DNA from: Mesorhizobium escarrei | GTDB lineage: Bacteria; Pseudomonadota; Alphaproteobacteria; Rhizobiales; Rhizobiaceae | Length of the DNA stretch: 64,000 nt | Assembly: GCF_935825525.1 (NCBI RefSeq) | Contig: NZ_CAKXZT010000116.1 | Span: 90,689-154,688 of the forward strand | Reading direction: 5' to 3' | Part shown: piece after piece, positions 27,862-36,740 of the stretch | Numbering within the stretch: the stretch's first letter is position 1 | Layout: every line of letters starts with the position of its first letter | The notes under the pieces: generated by a model | What the model was told of the DNA's origin: nothing | The model's input: only the letters and a program-made list of their open reading frames with translations | Databases searched by the model: none | Translations under genes and position numbers: made by a program

Positions 27862-28186
27862 CTTGCGCAGTCGGCGCGAAAATCGAACGAGTTCCGGTTA
27901 AATTGCGGCGTGTTGCGAGCGTCTTTGTTCGTTTGCCGAAACTCATATCAAACGCCGGTTAATATACGTCAATATGAAACTTTCTAGGCAAAGATGTTAA
28001 GCAATAGTAATTCTCAATTTATAATGCGATGCGCATTCTTATTGGATTCACGATGTTGTCGTCGCCGAAAGCGTGTTAAAAATACTTATGTCCAGCCATC
28101 GCCGATGGGAGATGCATCACGGGCAAGGATGGGACTGCTAAGTTTCCAGGCGCCTCACAAGGCCAAACACCAAGGGATGAACGATT
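27862..28186. other. Upstream region of the isopenicillin N synthase-family gene
   Basis: AT-rich from about 27960 to 28090 and likely to hold the promoter. I see no sigma54 or NifA site. Confidence 0.35.
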
Positions 28187-29116
28187 ATGGACGCGCTACC
28201 ACTAATTTCACTGGCGAAACTGGGGGCCGATGCAACGCAACGTGGAGAGCAACGGCGCCTACAAATGGCCTGCCAGGACTACGGGTTCTTCTACCTTGTC
28301 GAGCATGGCATTCCGAAGGAGCAGATCGCGCAAGCCATCGAGGCCTCCCGGCGGTTCTTTGCTTTGCCACAGTCGGTCAAGGAACGCTTCGGTCACGCAG
28401 CTCAAGGGATCTATCCCACTATCGCCCGTGGATACAGTCCATTGCACGGGGAAATCCTACATCCCGACGCCGGCCGCGATCCGAAGGAAGTGTTCGATCT
28501 CGGAATCGACAACGAAGGCGACCGCCGTCCGTTTGGCGGGATCACGCTGTTTCCGGATGAGGCCTTGGCTCCTGGTTTCGCGCGAAGCCTGCTTGCCTTG
28601 CAGGCTACCGTGCTCCGCGAAGTCGTCCCGCAGCTCGGAACGGCGCTTGCCGACGTGATCGGTTTGGAACGAGGCTGGTTCCAACGGTATTTCAGCCCCC
28701 CGACGCTCGAGCAACGCGTAATTCGGTATCCAGCTCGCGGCGGCACGTGCGCCAAGCACACCGATGGTGGCTTCTTCACGCTGCTACTACAGGAGGAACT
28801 CCCCACCCGGTCGTTGCAGGTGTGGTTGCGCGGGCGCTGGATGCCAGTGCCGAGCCTGCCCGACAGTCTCGTAGTCAATTTGGGCGATATGCTTCAGGCC
28901 TTGAGCGACGACCGCTTCAAGAGTACGCCGCATCAGGTCGCGCACAATGGTCTGACCGACCGAATTTCGCTTCCCTTCTTTATCTATCCCGACGTCGACG
29001 CGCGCCTGACTTCGCGGGAAGGGCGCCACGCCTTCAGTGTCGCGGAAATGATGCTGCGCAATTACGAGTCAGTCGAAACCGGGAATGGCGCCGGGCGCGC
29101 CCGAGAGTTGCAGTAA
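28187..29116 (+). CDS. Isopenicillin N synthase-family 2-oxoglutarate/Fe(II) dioxygenase
   Basis: A 309-residue soluble oxygenase of the large IPNS/flavanone hydroxylase/ACC oxidase group. The N-terminal DIOX_N part (ACQDYGFFYLVEHGIP) is followed by the core with His191-x-Asp193 (AKHTDGGFFTLL), His249 (STPHQVAHN) and the co-substrate Arg259-x-Ser261 (TDRISLPFF). All iron and 2-oxoglutarate ligands are present, so it should be active. Close bacterial homologues act on amino-acid-derived or plant-hormone-like molecules, but the substrate cannot be told from sequence. ATG at 28187 gives the family's PLISLA start. It lies alone between IS remnants, yet only 2 kb from the aminotransferase-oxygenase pair. 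Confidence 0.85.
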   Translation: MDALPLISLAKLGADATQRGEQRRLQMACQDYGFFYLVEHGIPKEQIAQAIEASRRFFALPQSVKERFGHAAQGIYPTIARGYSPLHGEILHPDAGRDPKEVFDLGIDNEGDRRPFGGITLFPDEALAPGFARSLLALQATVLREVVPQLGTALADVIGLERGWFQRYFSPPTLEQRVIRYPARGGTCAKHTDGGFFTLLLQEELPTRSLQVWLRGRWMPVPSLPDSLVVNLGDMLQALSDDRFKSTPHQVAHNGLTDRISLPFFIYPDVDARLTSREGRHAFSVAEMMLRNYESVETGNGAGRARELQ

Positions 29117-29304
29117 TGTGTCCGGTGTTCTCAGGCTGCTTAAACTCATGGCGACGACCACCTCGGGGTGATATGCCGGGAGAACTCACGCAAAATTATA
29201 TCCGTCCCGCGTCGCGCGTATAGCGCGGCGGCAGGCGGACGGAAGCCGTTTGTAGTCATGTTCCTTGCAGCGCTTAGACAACCTTCAAGAACAGAAAAAT
29301 ACTC

Positions 29305-29724
29305 ATGTTCGTGAGTCATGATCTCACCTATGCGTTGCAGGCGACCCAGAATTGGGTCAGCGATCTGGCGTGGAGACTTCATTGGCATGATCGCGAGCGG
29401 GTTTTCTTAGCTTTGATTGCGACGCTGCACGCCCTGCGCGACTGCCTGGGTCGCGACGAGGCCGTGTACATGGGTGCGCAGCTGCCAGCCTTACTGCGCG
29501 GCTTTTACTACGAGGGTTGGCACCCCGGCCGCCGCGCCATCGCCAGAAACCGGACTTCGTTTCTCGATCGGATCCACGACGGCGTCCACCGCGACCCGGC
29601 AGTGGATCCGGAAGAGATCGCCCGCTCGGTCCTAAGCCAGTTGGCAGACCGTTTGTCTGCAGCAGAGATCGAAGAGGCCAAGGCTGCAACTCCGAGAGTT
29701 CTGCATGACCTTTGGCCAAACTGA
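29305..29724 (+). CDS. DUF2267 domain protein
   Basis: A 139-residue helical protein of the DUF2267 family (ALIATLHALRDCLGRDEAVY, LPALLRGFYYEGW, VLSQLADRLSAAEIEEAK). The family has no established function and is widespread in rhizobia and other bacteria, often near stress genes. It overlaps the edge of an IS110 remnant on the other strand at its 3' end. Confidence 0.75.
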   Translation: MFVSHDLTYALQATQNWVSDLAWRLHWHDRERVFLALIATLHALRDCLGRDEAVYMGAQLPALLRGFYYEGWHPGRRAIARNRTSFLDRIHDGVHRDPAVDPEEIARSVLSQLADRLSAAEIEEAKAATPRVLHDLWPN

Positions 29725-29734
29725 GAGACTTGTG

Positions 29735-30085
29735 CCCTATCAGCGTACACGCGAAGCCAACGTACCTCGGCATCCTGGCGATCCGTCTTGACCGGGATCG
29801 CCTTGAGCGCTCCTTTCACTTGTCGGGTTTGCATGAGCACGAACTCAAAGTCGCCCAACCATCATCATTGCCAAGGCTGACGGCATTGCGGAGTGCCTCT
29901 GGTTCACTTGAACCTGAGCCCTCCACGATCCTTCCATGTTCGCTCATCGGACAGACCCACGATTTGGCGACTCCTTCAATTCTGCTAGAAGCTTCGAAGC
30001 TTAGGTCATCCGTGTCCTCCAATCCTGATACGGGAGGGCTGCAGCTTGCCCGAAGCATTGCAGATTTAGCGACACGCCCCCGCAA
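29735..30085 (-). pseudogene. IS110-family transposase N-terminal remnant
   Basis: EFVLMQTRQVKGALKAIPVK followed by TDRQDAE (29858 downwards) is the IS110 motif around the catalytic Asp region. In the next frame upstream, EHGRIVEGSGSSEPEALRNA (near 29900-29960) is the preceding part. The element is frameshifted and the rest is missing. Confidence 0.7.
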
Positions 30086-30259
30086 TTTGTCAGAGCTGAA
30101 GACTAAGGCTCAGCGGGAACAGATCGCGGACATGAAGGCCTAGGCACAGCGATCATAGCCTTGTTCCCGAGCAGGGCCGACTAACGCGAGCCAATGGATA
30201 AGCGCCAGAAGGTCTGGGAGTGCTCCGCCCACTATCCCCTGACGGCATCCACGTCTCGA

Positions 30260-31936
30260 TTAGCGCTCATTCAGTATGGCGTGAGACATCTTTTCAGCGA
30301 CCATGATTGTTGGGATGTTCGTATTTGCTCTAGGGCAGAATGGCATCACCGATGCGTCGGCGACTCTTAAGCCCGACACTTGGTGAACGCGCCCGGACGG
30401 ATCCGTAACACTAGTTGGTTCCAGAGCAGGTCCCATTCGACAAGTTGAAGTCGGATGAAAGTTTCCAAAGGCATTCTGGCGTATAAAGTGGCCAAGAAGC
30501 TCGTCGCTATCGAGGAGGTCCGATATGCTATGACCATCGGTGATTACAGATCTTATGAGGCTTCGACGCAACCACGAGCTACTTTCCATAAGCGTGGCGA
30601 CAATCGAAGTGAGCCCGAAATTAAGGCGATTGTACTTGCTAATCCGCTTTGCTCGCCCATTCCAGGTAGAAGGAAATGGGTCAAGTGCGAGCGCCAGCAG
30701 CGCCTTGTGCTGAAGCAGCTGTGCTACGAACCGAAACGCCTCCTTTAATCGCTCACCATCCCGCTTGTCGCTCAACATATTGAAATTCACCTCCGGCTCA
30801 GTAGCATGAGAAGAATTCCTGAGCGAAACCGTTCCTGTCGAGTAGGCGCGGTTGACCCAGAAAGCCAAGGTGCCAAGGCGTTTACCAATCGGATGCCACG
30901 CGGACTTGGCGAGGGCTGAGATGGCCATATCGCTCGACGGGCAGCCCTCGTATCCTGACGAGTAACGAGCATGCATCTGAATATAGCCGGTCGCGACAGG
31001 CGCCATGCGATCGTCCTGCCTCAAATACGCCGAGATGGCGACGCCCGGGTGCTCTTGAAGATTTTTTCCGACGCCATTTAAATCTGCGACAACTGGGATT
31101 CCGACGTTTAACAGCTGTTCGGCTGGGCCGATCCCGGACCGCATCAACAAGGCCGGCGAATGGATGGCGCCGGCACATAGGACAACCGTTGACGCGCTAT
31201 ATGAGTGCCGACCGGTCTCACTTTCGGTCTCGACGCCAGTTATTTGACGTCCCGAAGAGGTTAAACGTACGACCGTCGTCTCGGGCAGGATTGTCAGGTT
31301 GGGTCGAGCTCGGACGCTCTTCGACAAATAAGCCATTGCAGCTGAGACGCGATGACGGTTGCGGTTCGTCAATGGAACAACTGAGTGACCATCTCCAAAC
31401 TCGCCGTTAAAGTCTGGTCGAAACGGTATCCCGCTATCTTCAAATGCGCTGGAAGCGGCGCGAATAAATCCGGACCATTCTGCTTTCCCCACGCGTCTAA
31501 TCGGCAGTGGGCCGTCGTTGCCATGAAATTCATTGTTAAAATCCAGATCGCACTCAAGTCGGCGGAAATATGGCAGGACACCTTCCCAATCCCAGCCCGT
31601 CGCACCGCCAGACGCCCATTCGTCATAGTCCGCGGGGGCTCCCCGATTAGCTACTTGAGCATTAATGCTGGAGCCCCCTCCCATGACCCGGGCTTGTTCA
31701 TAGTGTGTACGCCTGCTGACATCCTGCACTATGGTTGCGTTGAGCGACGGCCACTGGTAGCGGGGGTTGTAGTAAGCCCTCGTAGGGTCGCCATCGAGGA
31801 TATCATCAGGGATGGCATCAGGGCGAAAGTCGGGACCAGCCTCAATGAGCAGGACCCGGCTTCCATTGGCCGATAGCCTGTTTGCCATGACGCATCCGGA
31901 AGAGCCGCCACCTACAATTATATAGTCGATTAACAA
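30260..31936 (-). CDS. GMC-family FAD oxidoreductase (choline dehydrogenase-like)
   Basis: A protein of about 558 residues that oxidises an alcohol or similar group with FAD. The ADP-binding motif is DYIIVGGGSSGCVMANRL at the start. GMC signature 1 is around RVMGGGSSINAQVANRG and signature 2 is GAIHSPALLMRSGIGP. The C-terminal active-site region reads NFHPTSTCRMG with the His, and NTNIPTIMVAEK closes the FAD site. The frame is open for 56 codons further upstream. I favour the TTG at 31936 because GGAGGA lies 6 bases before it and it gives the BetA-like N-terminus; the alternative ATG at 31957 has no ribosome site. It may oxidise an intermediate of the neighbouring aminotransferase pathways. 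Confidence 0.85.
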   Translation of the reverse strand: MLIDYIIVGGGSSGCVMANRLSANGSRVLLIEAGPDFRPDAIPDDILDGDPTRAYYNPRYQWPSLNATIVQDVSRRTHYEQARVMGGGSSINAQVANRGAPADYDEWASGGATGWDWEGVLPYFRRLECDLDFNNEFHGNDGPLPIRRVGKAEWSGFIRAASSAFEDSGIPFRPDFNGEFGDGHSVVPLTNRNRHRVSAAMAYLSKSVRARPNLTILPETTVVRLTSSGRQITGVETESETGRHSYSASTVVLCAGAIHSPALLMRSGIGPAEQLLNVGIPVVADLNGVGKNLQEHPGVAISAYLRQDDRMAPVATGYIQMHARYSSGYEGCPSSDMAISALAKSAWHPIGKRLGTLAFWVNRAYSTGTVSLRNSSHATEPEVNFNMLSDKRDGERLKEAFRFVAQLLQHKALLALALDPFPSTWNGRAKRISKYNRLNFGLTSIVATLMESSSWLRRSLIRSVITDGHSISDLLDSDELLGHFIRQNAFGNFHPTSTCRMGPALEPTSVTDPSGRVHQVSGLRVADASVMPFCPRANTNIPTIMVAEKMSHAILNER

Positions 31937-32993
31937 AGACAGTCCTCCGCTTTTCATCTGTATGCCCGGACAAGGCGTCCGGGAAAGGAGCCAGGACGCG
32001 CGTGTGTTCAGCGACTTCATGTTATCGACCAGGGACAACTGGCCACGTGGCAAAGCCGAGTGGGTGACGCAGGGACTAATCCGCGCTTCAGACCGTGACT
32101 TCACTCAAAGCAAAAGCGTTGGGCGGCACGGGCGCTCTGGCAGGATCTCTAGTGCACTCGGGGCGAATGGAGAAGCTCATCAAAGAGCGAAGCTCGACCT
32201 CTACTTCGACCACACCGGCCGAAGGTTCGATCCGTTGGTGGTTTTCAGCAATATTTGTCCAATCTCAGCATATCCTTCGAATTATGATCCTTTGTGAATT
32301 GCCTACCACGTTTGCGAGCCATTTCATCAAGCAAGTAGATGGTTTATATCGATCTAAGATCGTGATATACTCACTGGCTTAAGGGGCCTCGCCTTCCTTA
32401 ACGTATGAGCAGGTTCCAGAGCCCAGCCCCTGCCGGACTTCCGCCTCCGCGCAAACACCGGTACAGCGATTCAGCTCGGGGTCGCTGACGGTTCGAGCTG
32501 TCCATCTGAGGTGCGCGTTGAACCAGCGACGCCGTGTATATCGCGTATTTCGGCTAAAATCCCCCACGCGTATTGGTAGGTCTCACGAGGTGGAGCACAA
32601 GCTATCTTCACTGGCGAGACACAAGTGTTCGAATGAATTCTACACATGAAAGCCTTGGCCGAACTTTGATGGCAGTTTCCGGCCAAGCCGAGTTGCGGCG
32701 AGGATAGCGAATTCTCGGAAGCGATCGATCCTCGCGTCGACTTTGAGCAGGGCGTTACTGTTGAAGCGCGGCCGGAAGCCGAATGACCAGCCACTCCAAA
32801 GCATGGCCGATGCGGCGGTTCTCGAACATAACCTTCCCACCTGCATCTCGGTTCCTGGGTCGGGGAAGACGAGAGAGCACTCCTGCTCGTGTCGCATTTC
32901 TACTCTACAGCGAGAAACTGATGCTACTAGGTTGATTCGCTCTTTTAAAGGACTCGCTCAGTCGAATCCGCCAGCACGTCGCGCTTCTACATA
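31937..32993. other. Region without a recognisable gene
   Basis: About 1 kb between two leftward genes. Frames on both strands overlap and none shows a domain. An AT-rich part near 32240-32390 could hold the promoter of the GMC gene. Confidence 0.4.
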
Positions 32994-34328
32994 TCAACGT
33001 TCGCTGCCGTGGAGTCGCTTCGGTGAGGCGTTCGCCATAGTGTTCTTCACCGCGCTGATACTGTCGCGAACAATCGACAGACCACGGCGCAGGTCAGCCT
33101 CGGCAATGGTGAGAGCACAAAGAAACTTCAGCACCTCATTCTGCCCGCCACAGGTCTCGATCACCAAGCCGCGACGAAGAGCTTCCCGTGAGATTTGGAC
33201 CGGCAATGAGTGGTCCTTTTGAAATACGAGTCCGTACATCAGCCCGCGGCCCCGCACACTCAGACCAGGATTAGGGAAATCGTTTGCGATTGACTTGAGT
33301 TCCTCAGCCAGAATGGCGGACTTGCGAGCGATTTCTTCCTCGAATTTGGAGTCGGCCCAATAGGTCTCAAGGGCCGCATGACCGGCGACGAAAGCAAGGT
33401 TGTTGCCTCTGAACGTACCGCTGTGCGCGCCAGGCGACCAAACATCCAGTTCAGGCTTCAGAAGAACGAGGGACATCGGCGTGCCGATCCCCGACAATGA
33501 CTTCGACAGAGTGACGATGTCCGGCACAATCTCAGCGGCTTCAAAACTAAAAAATTTTCCCGTGCGACCTACGCCCGCCTGAATGTCATCAATGATCATC
33601 AGGATTCCGTGGCGCTTGGTCAGATCACGCAGCCGCTGTAGCCATTGGAAACTAGCGGGATAGATCCCCCCCTCACCTTGGACTACTTCCAAAATTACCG
33701 CGGCGGGTATATCTAGGCCACTGCTAGGATCGTTGAGCAGCTTCTCGAAATAGTCTAGTGTGTCCACGGAAGGGCCAAGATAGCCATCGTACGGCAAAGA
33801 TGTGACGTTCGCGAGGGGGTAACCTGCGGCACTCCGATACTTTTTGTTTCCGGTCGCCGACAAGGATCCAACGCTGACACCGTGGAAGGAATTGGCAAAG
33901 GCGACGATGTTTGACCTGTGGGTCACTATGCGAGCCAGCTTCAGTGCCGCCTCGACGGCGTTTGTACCTGTCGGACCAGTAAACTGGAGCTTATAATTCA
34001 GACCACGTGGCTTAAGAATGTACCGCTCAAAGGCCTCAATGAATGCCTTCTTGGCGCTGGTGGCGAGGTCCAGCCCGTGCACAATTCCATCGCGCTCGAT
34101 ATATTCCAGAACCGGTTTCTTGAAGGCCGGGTTGTTGTGTCCGTAATTGAGGGCGCCTGCCCCCGCGAAGAAGTCTAGATATTCACGACCGCCTGCATCT
34201 ATCAGGGTACTGCCAAGCCCGCGATCGAATAGGACCGGGAAAGACCGTATGTAGCTACGCACCTCGGACTCGAGACGCTCAAAAATCGAGATGCTCGCAC
34301 GGTTCGAAGGCGAGATTTTCTTGTTCAT
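32994..34328 (-). CDS. EctB-type class III aminotransferase, copy 2
   Basis: A 444-residue PLP enzyme with the same family blocks as copies 1 and 3 (LQFTGPTGTNAVEAALKLAR, IIDDIQAGVGRTGKFFSFEA, LSKSLSGIGTPMSLVLLKPE, GAHSGTFRGNNLAF). It is far closer to copy 3 than to copy 1, with long shared stretches such as RLESEVRSY and GRGLMYGLV. I chose ATG 34328 because AAGAGGA lies 7 bases upstream; an ATG seven codons earlier sits in a short repeated CTTGTTCATA. It ends with an extra C-terminal tail of about 15 residues relative to copy 3. It is divergent from copy 3, the two starts being about 940 bases apart. Confidence 0.88.
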   Translation of the reverse strand: MNKKISPSNRASISIFERLESEVRSYIRSFPVLFDRGLGSTLIDAGGREYLDFFAGAGALNYGHNNPAFKKPVLEYIERDGIVHGLDLATSAKKAFIEAFERYILKPRGLNYKLQFTGPTGTNAVEAALKLARIVTHRSNIVAFANSFHGVSVGSLSATGNKKYRSAAGYPLANVTSLPYDGYLGPSVDTLDYFEKLLNDPSSGLDIPAAVILEVVQGEGGIYPASFQWLQRLRDLTKRHGILMIIDDIQAGVGRTGKFFSFEAAEIVPDIVTLSKSLSGIGTPMSLVLLKPELDVWSPGAHSGTFRGNNLAFVAGHAALETYWADSKFEEEIARKSAILAEELKSIANDFPNPGLSVRGRGLMYGLVFQKDHSLPVQISREALRRGLVIETCGGQNEVLKFLCALTIAEADLRRGLSIVRDSISAVKNTMANASPKRLHGSER

Positions 34329-34349
34329 AGCGGCAATCCTCTTGTTCAT

Positions 34350-34799
34350 AAGGCGAATTCGATACGATCATGGGTGCGCGAGCGCTCATGTTGGGGCGGC
34401 GTCTTTCGTTCGTGCCACTCATTTGGCAGCATGAAATGGACGGCAGTCGGCATTGTCATGAGCGGCGCCTATAAACGTGGCACCATGACCCCCTAAGTCC
34501 GCGTTCGTCGAGTTAAAGGTTTAAGATTTTTCTGTGACAGTCTTGCTTCGGAGATGGGGAGTTACTTCAAAAATCGGACGGGCCATTGCACACCGGGCGG
34601 GGCGCGCCCGATAGCGAGAAGTCGAGGAGGACGCGCTTGGTGTGGGCCAGGCCAGAAAATTCGCTGGCCGTAATGGATCGATGTGCATTGGCCCGAATCT
34701 GCCCAAGGACTATATAACGTCGAACTCGCATACTCCTTCCACCTTCCGGCCGCTGGGAATGGAAACCCCAAGGCCGGTTGTTCGAACGGGTAAACTACC
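34350..34799. other. Divergent intergenic region
   Basis: Probably holds the leftward promoter for aminotransferase copy 2. The remainder resembles IS debris; no domain-bearing frame. Confidence 0.35.
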
Positions 34800-35136
34800 T
34801 GTTCTGCCTAAAATGGGGCGCGGCGTGGCGTTGGGCCGGCGACAGGGCGTTGATCTCGCGCTCGATATCGAACAGCGCATCAACGCGCTTCACGGCTTCA
34901 ACCGCGAGCGGATAGACCAGGTTGGGCTTCTCGCCGCGCGCTTCTTGCGCCCGCCGCTTCGATATCGGCCAGCTCGAACACTTTGCGCCGGCTGTGGGCG
35001 CAGCAGCTGGCTTCCAGAACAGGCGCCGGGCGTCCCGCTTGGCTCCCTCGCAACAAGTTTTCAGGAAGACAAGTCCGGCACAACCCAACTTGTTCAAAAC
35101 CTGCGCAAGCGCCGACAGAACGCCGATTTCCTGCAA
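34800..35136 (-). pseudogene. IS66-family transposase (TnpC) fragment
   Basis: ARGEKPNLVYPLAVEAVKRV and DALFDIEREINALSPAQRHA are the IS66 TnpC segment. The preceding SRRKVFELADIEAAG is in another frame. Both ends are missing. Confidence 0.75.
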
Positions 35137-35181
35137 TTAGGGGTCTGCTTTTCGCTCAGTCCGGGCTACTGGACAAGCTAT

Positions 35182-35193
35182 GTTACATGTAAC
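35182..35193. promoter_or_regulatory. Perfect palindrome upstream of aminotransferase copy 3
   Basis: GTTACATGTAAC is a perfect 12-base palindrome 76 bases before the ATG at 35269, a position suited to an operator. I cannot tie it to a specific regulator family. Confidence 0.35.
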
Positions 35194-35268
35194 GGCACTG
35201 GCCGTCCTCTTCACATTTGAACCGGCTACTAGCCTTACAGGCTGCCCAACCCGAAGGAGCCCGCCTTT

Positions 35269-36567
35269 ATGAACCAGATTGCCAAAGATGTGAGTCTCGC
35301 ACTTTTCGACCGCTTGGAGTCTGAAGTGCGTAGCTACGTCCGCTCATTTCCGGTCCTATTCGATCGGGGTGTTGGCACGACACTCACAGCGGCAGACGGT
35401 CAGGAATACTTAGACTTCTTCGGTGGAGCGGGTGCGCTCAACTACGGCCATAACAACCAAGCCTTTAAGCAGGCGTTGCTAGACTATATTGAGCGCGATG
35501 GCATCGTGCACAGCCTTGATCTCGCTACAACAGCCAAGAAGGGATTTATTGAAGCTTTCGAACGCTATATCCTGAAGCCGCGTGGTCTGACGTACAAGCT
35601 GCAGTTTACGGGTCCTACAGGTGCCAATGCCGTGGAGGCGGCGCTGAAGCTGGCTCGTCAGGTAACGGCCCGGTCAAATATTGTGTCGTTTACGGGGTCG
35701 TATCACGGGGTCAGCGCCGGATCGTTGGCGGCCACCGCGAATAAAGATATGAGGGCAGCCGCGGGCTTTCCGTTGGCCCACGTGACATCGTTGCCGTACG
35801 AGGGTTATCTCGGGGAATCGTTCGACACGATCGCCTATCTTGAGAAGCTTCTCGCGGATCCATCAAGCGGTTTTGATACCCCTGCCGCGGTGATCCTCGA
35901 GGCAGTTCAAGGCGAAGGAGGTATTAATCCTGCCAGTGTTGAATGGTTGCAGCGGTTGCGTGAGCTAACTTCGCGGCATGGGATTGTATTGATCCTGGAT
36001 GACATCCAGGCTGGTGTCGGACGCACGGGGAAGTTTTTCAGCTTCGAACCATCTGGCATCGTGCCAGACATCGTTACCTTGTCCAAGTCGTTATCGGCAT
36101 ACGGGACGCCGATGGCTCTTGTTCTAATCAAGCCAGACCTGGACGTGTGGAAGCCCGCCGCCCACACCGGGACATTCCGGGGCAACAATTTGGCTTTCGT
36201 CACTGCTCGCGCGGCACTTGAAACTTACTGGTCCGATTCAAAGTTTGAGGATGAGATCGCGCGGAAATCTGAGATCCTAGCTACCGAGCTTGCATCTATT
36301 GCCGCCGATCACCCAGGACTGGGGCTGAGCGTACGAGGCCGCGGGCTGATGTATGGGCTCGTTTCACCAAAGGATCACTCGCTGCCTGCGCGCGTTTCGA
36401 AGGAGGCCTTCGCTCGCCGTTTGGTCTTAGAAACCGCTGGTTCATACAGTGAAGTACTAAAGTTCATGCCGGCCCTCACCATAGCCGAGGCTGATCTGCG
36501 TCGGGGCTTGTCAATCATCCGCGACTGCGTACGAACGGTGCAGGACAGCACGGCGGCAAGTCGCTGA
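35269..36567 (+). CDS. EctB-type class III aminotransferase, copy 3
   Basis: A 432-residue PLP enzyme with all EctB-family blocks (GPTGANAVEAALKLAR, LDDIQAGVGRTGKFFSFE, LSKSLSAYGTPMALVLIKPD, AAHTGTFRGNNLAFV). It is closely related to copy 2. It is followed after 173 bases by an aldehyde dehydrogenase on the same strand. Together they could turn a diamino acid into an aminoaldehyde and then an acid, for instance 2,4-diaminobutyrate to aspartate semialdehyde to aspartate, as DoeD and DoeC do in ectoine breakdown. Equally, it could run in the synthetic direction. The sequence does not decide. Confidence 0.9.
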   Translation: MNQIAKDVSLALFDRLESEVRSYVRSFPVLFDRGVGTTLTAADGQEYLDFFGGAGALNYGHNNQAFKQALLDYIERDGIVHSLDLATTAKKGFIEAFERYILKPRGLTYKLQFTGPTGANAVEAALKLARQVTARSNIVSFTGSYHGVSAGSLAATANKDMRAAAGFPLAHVTSLPYEGYLGESFDTIAYLEKLLADPSSGFDTPAAVILEAVQGEGGINPASVEWLQRLRELTSRHGIVLILDDIQAGVGRTGKFFSFEPSGIVPDIVTLSKSLSAYGTPMALVLIKPDLDVWKPAAHTGTFRGNNLAFVTARAALETYWSDSKFEDEIARKSEILATELASIAADHPGLGLSVRGRGLMYGLVSPKDHSLPARVSKEAFARRLVLETAGSYSEVLKFMPALTIAEADLRRGLSIIRDCVRTVQDSTAASR

Positions 36568-36740
36568 CAGAAGAGGCGTACGACAAAAGCAGCACCGATC
36601 GGTCTGCATTTGTCTTCGCAGGTCAGTTCGATGCTCAGGCAGTCCGAATGCGTTTCCGCTTTGACATCGCGAAACCATACGGACTGTGCTGCACGCCAGT
36701 ACTTCTGCGTGGACGATAGGTAAGTGTGGAGGATTTCTCG

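Noticed and set aside
35182-35220. Sigma54 promoter TGGCCG-TCCTC-TTCAC before aminotransferase copy 3
   Set aside because: The -24 element lacks AC and the -12 element lacks GC; no TGT-N10-ACA lies upstream.
24122-36567. Ectoine biosynthesis operon (ectABC)
   Set aside because: EctB-type aminotransferases are present, but I found no ectA acetyltransferase or ectC cyclase, so synthesis of ectoine itself is not supported.
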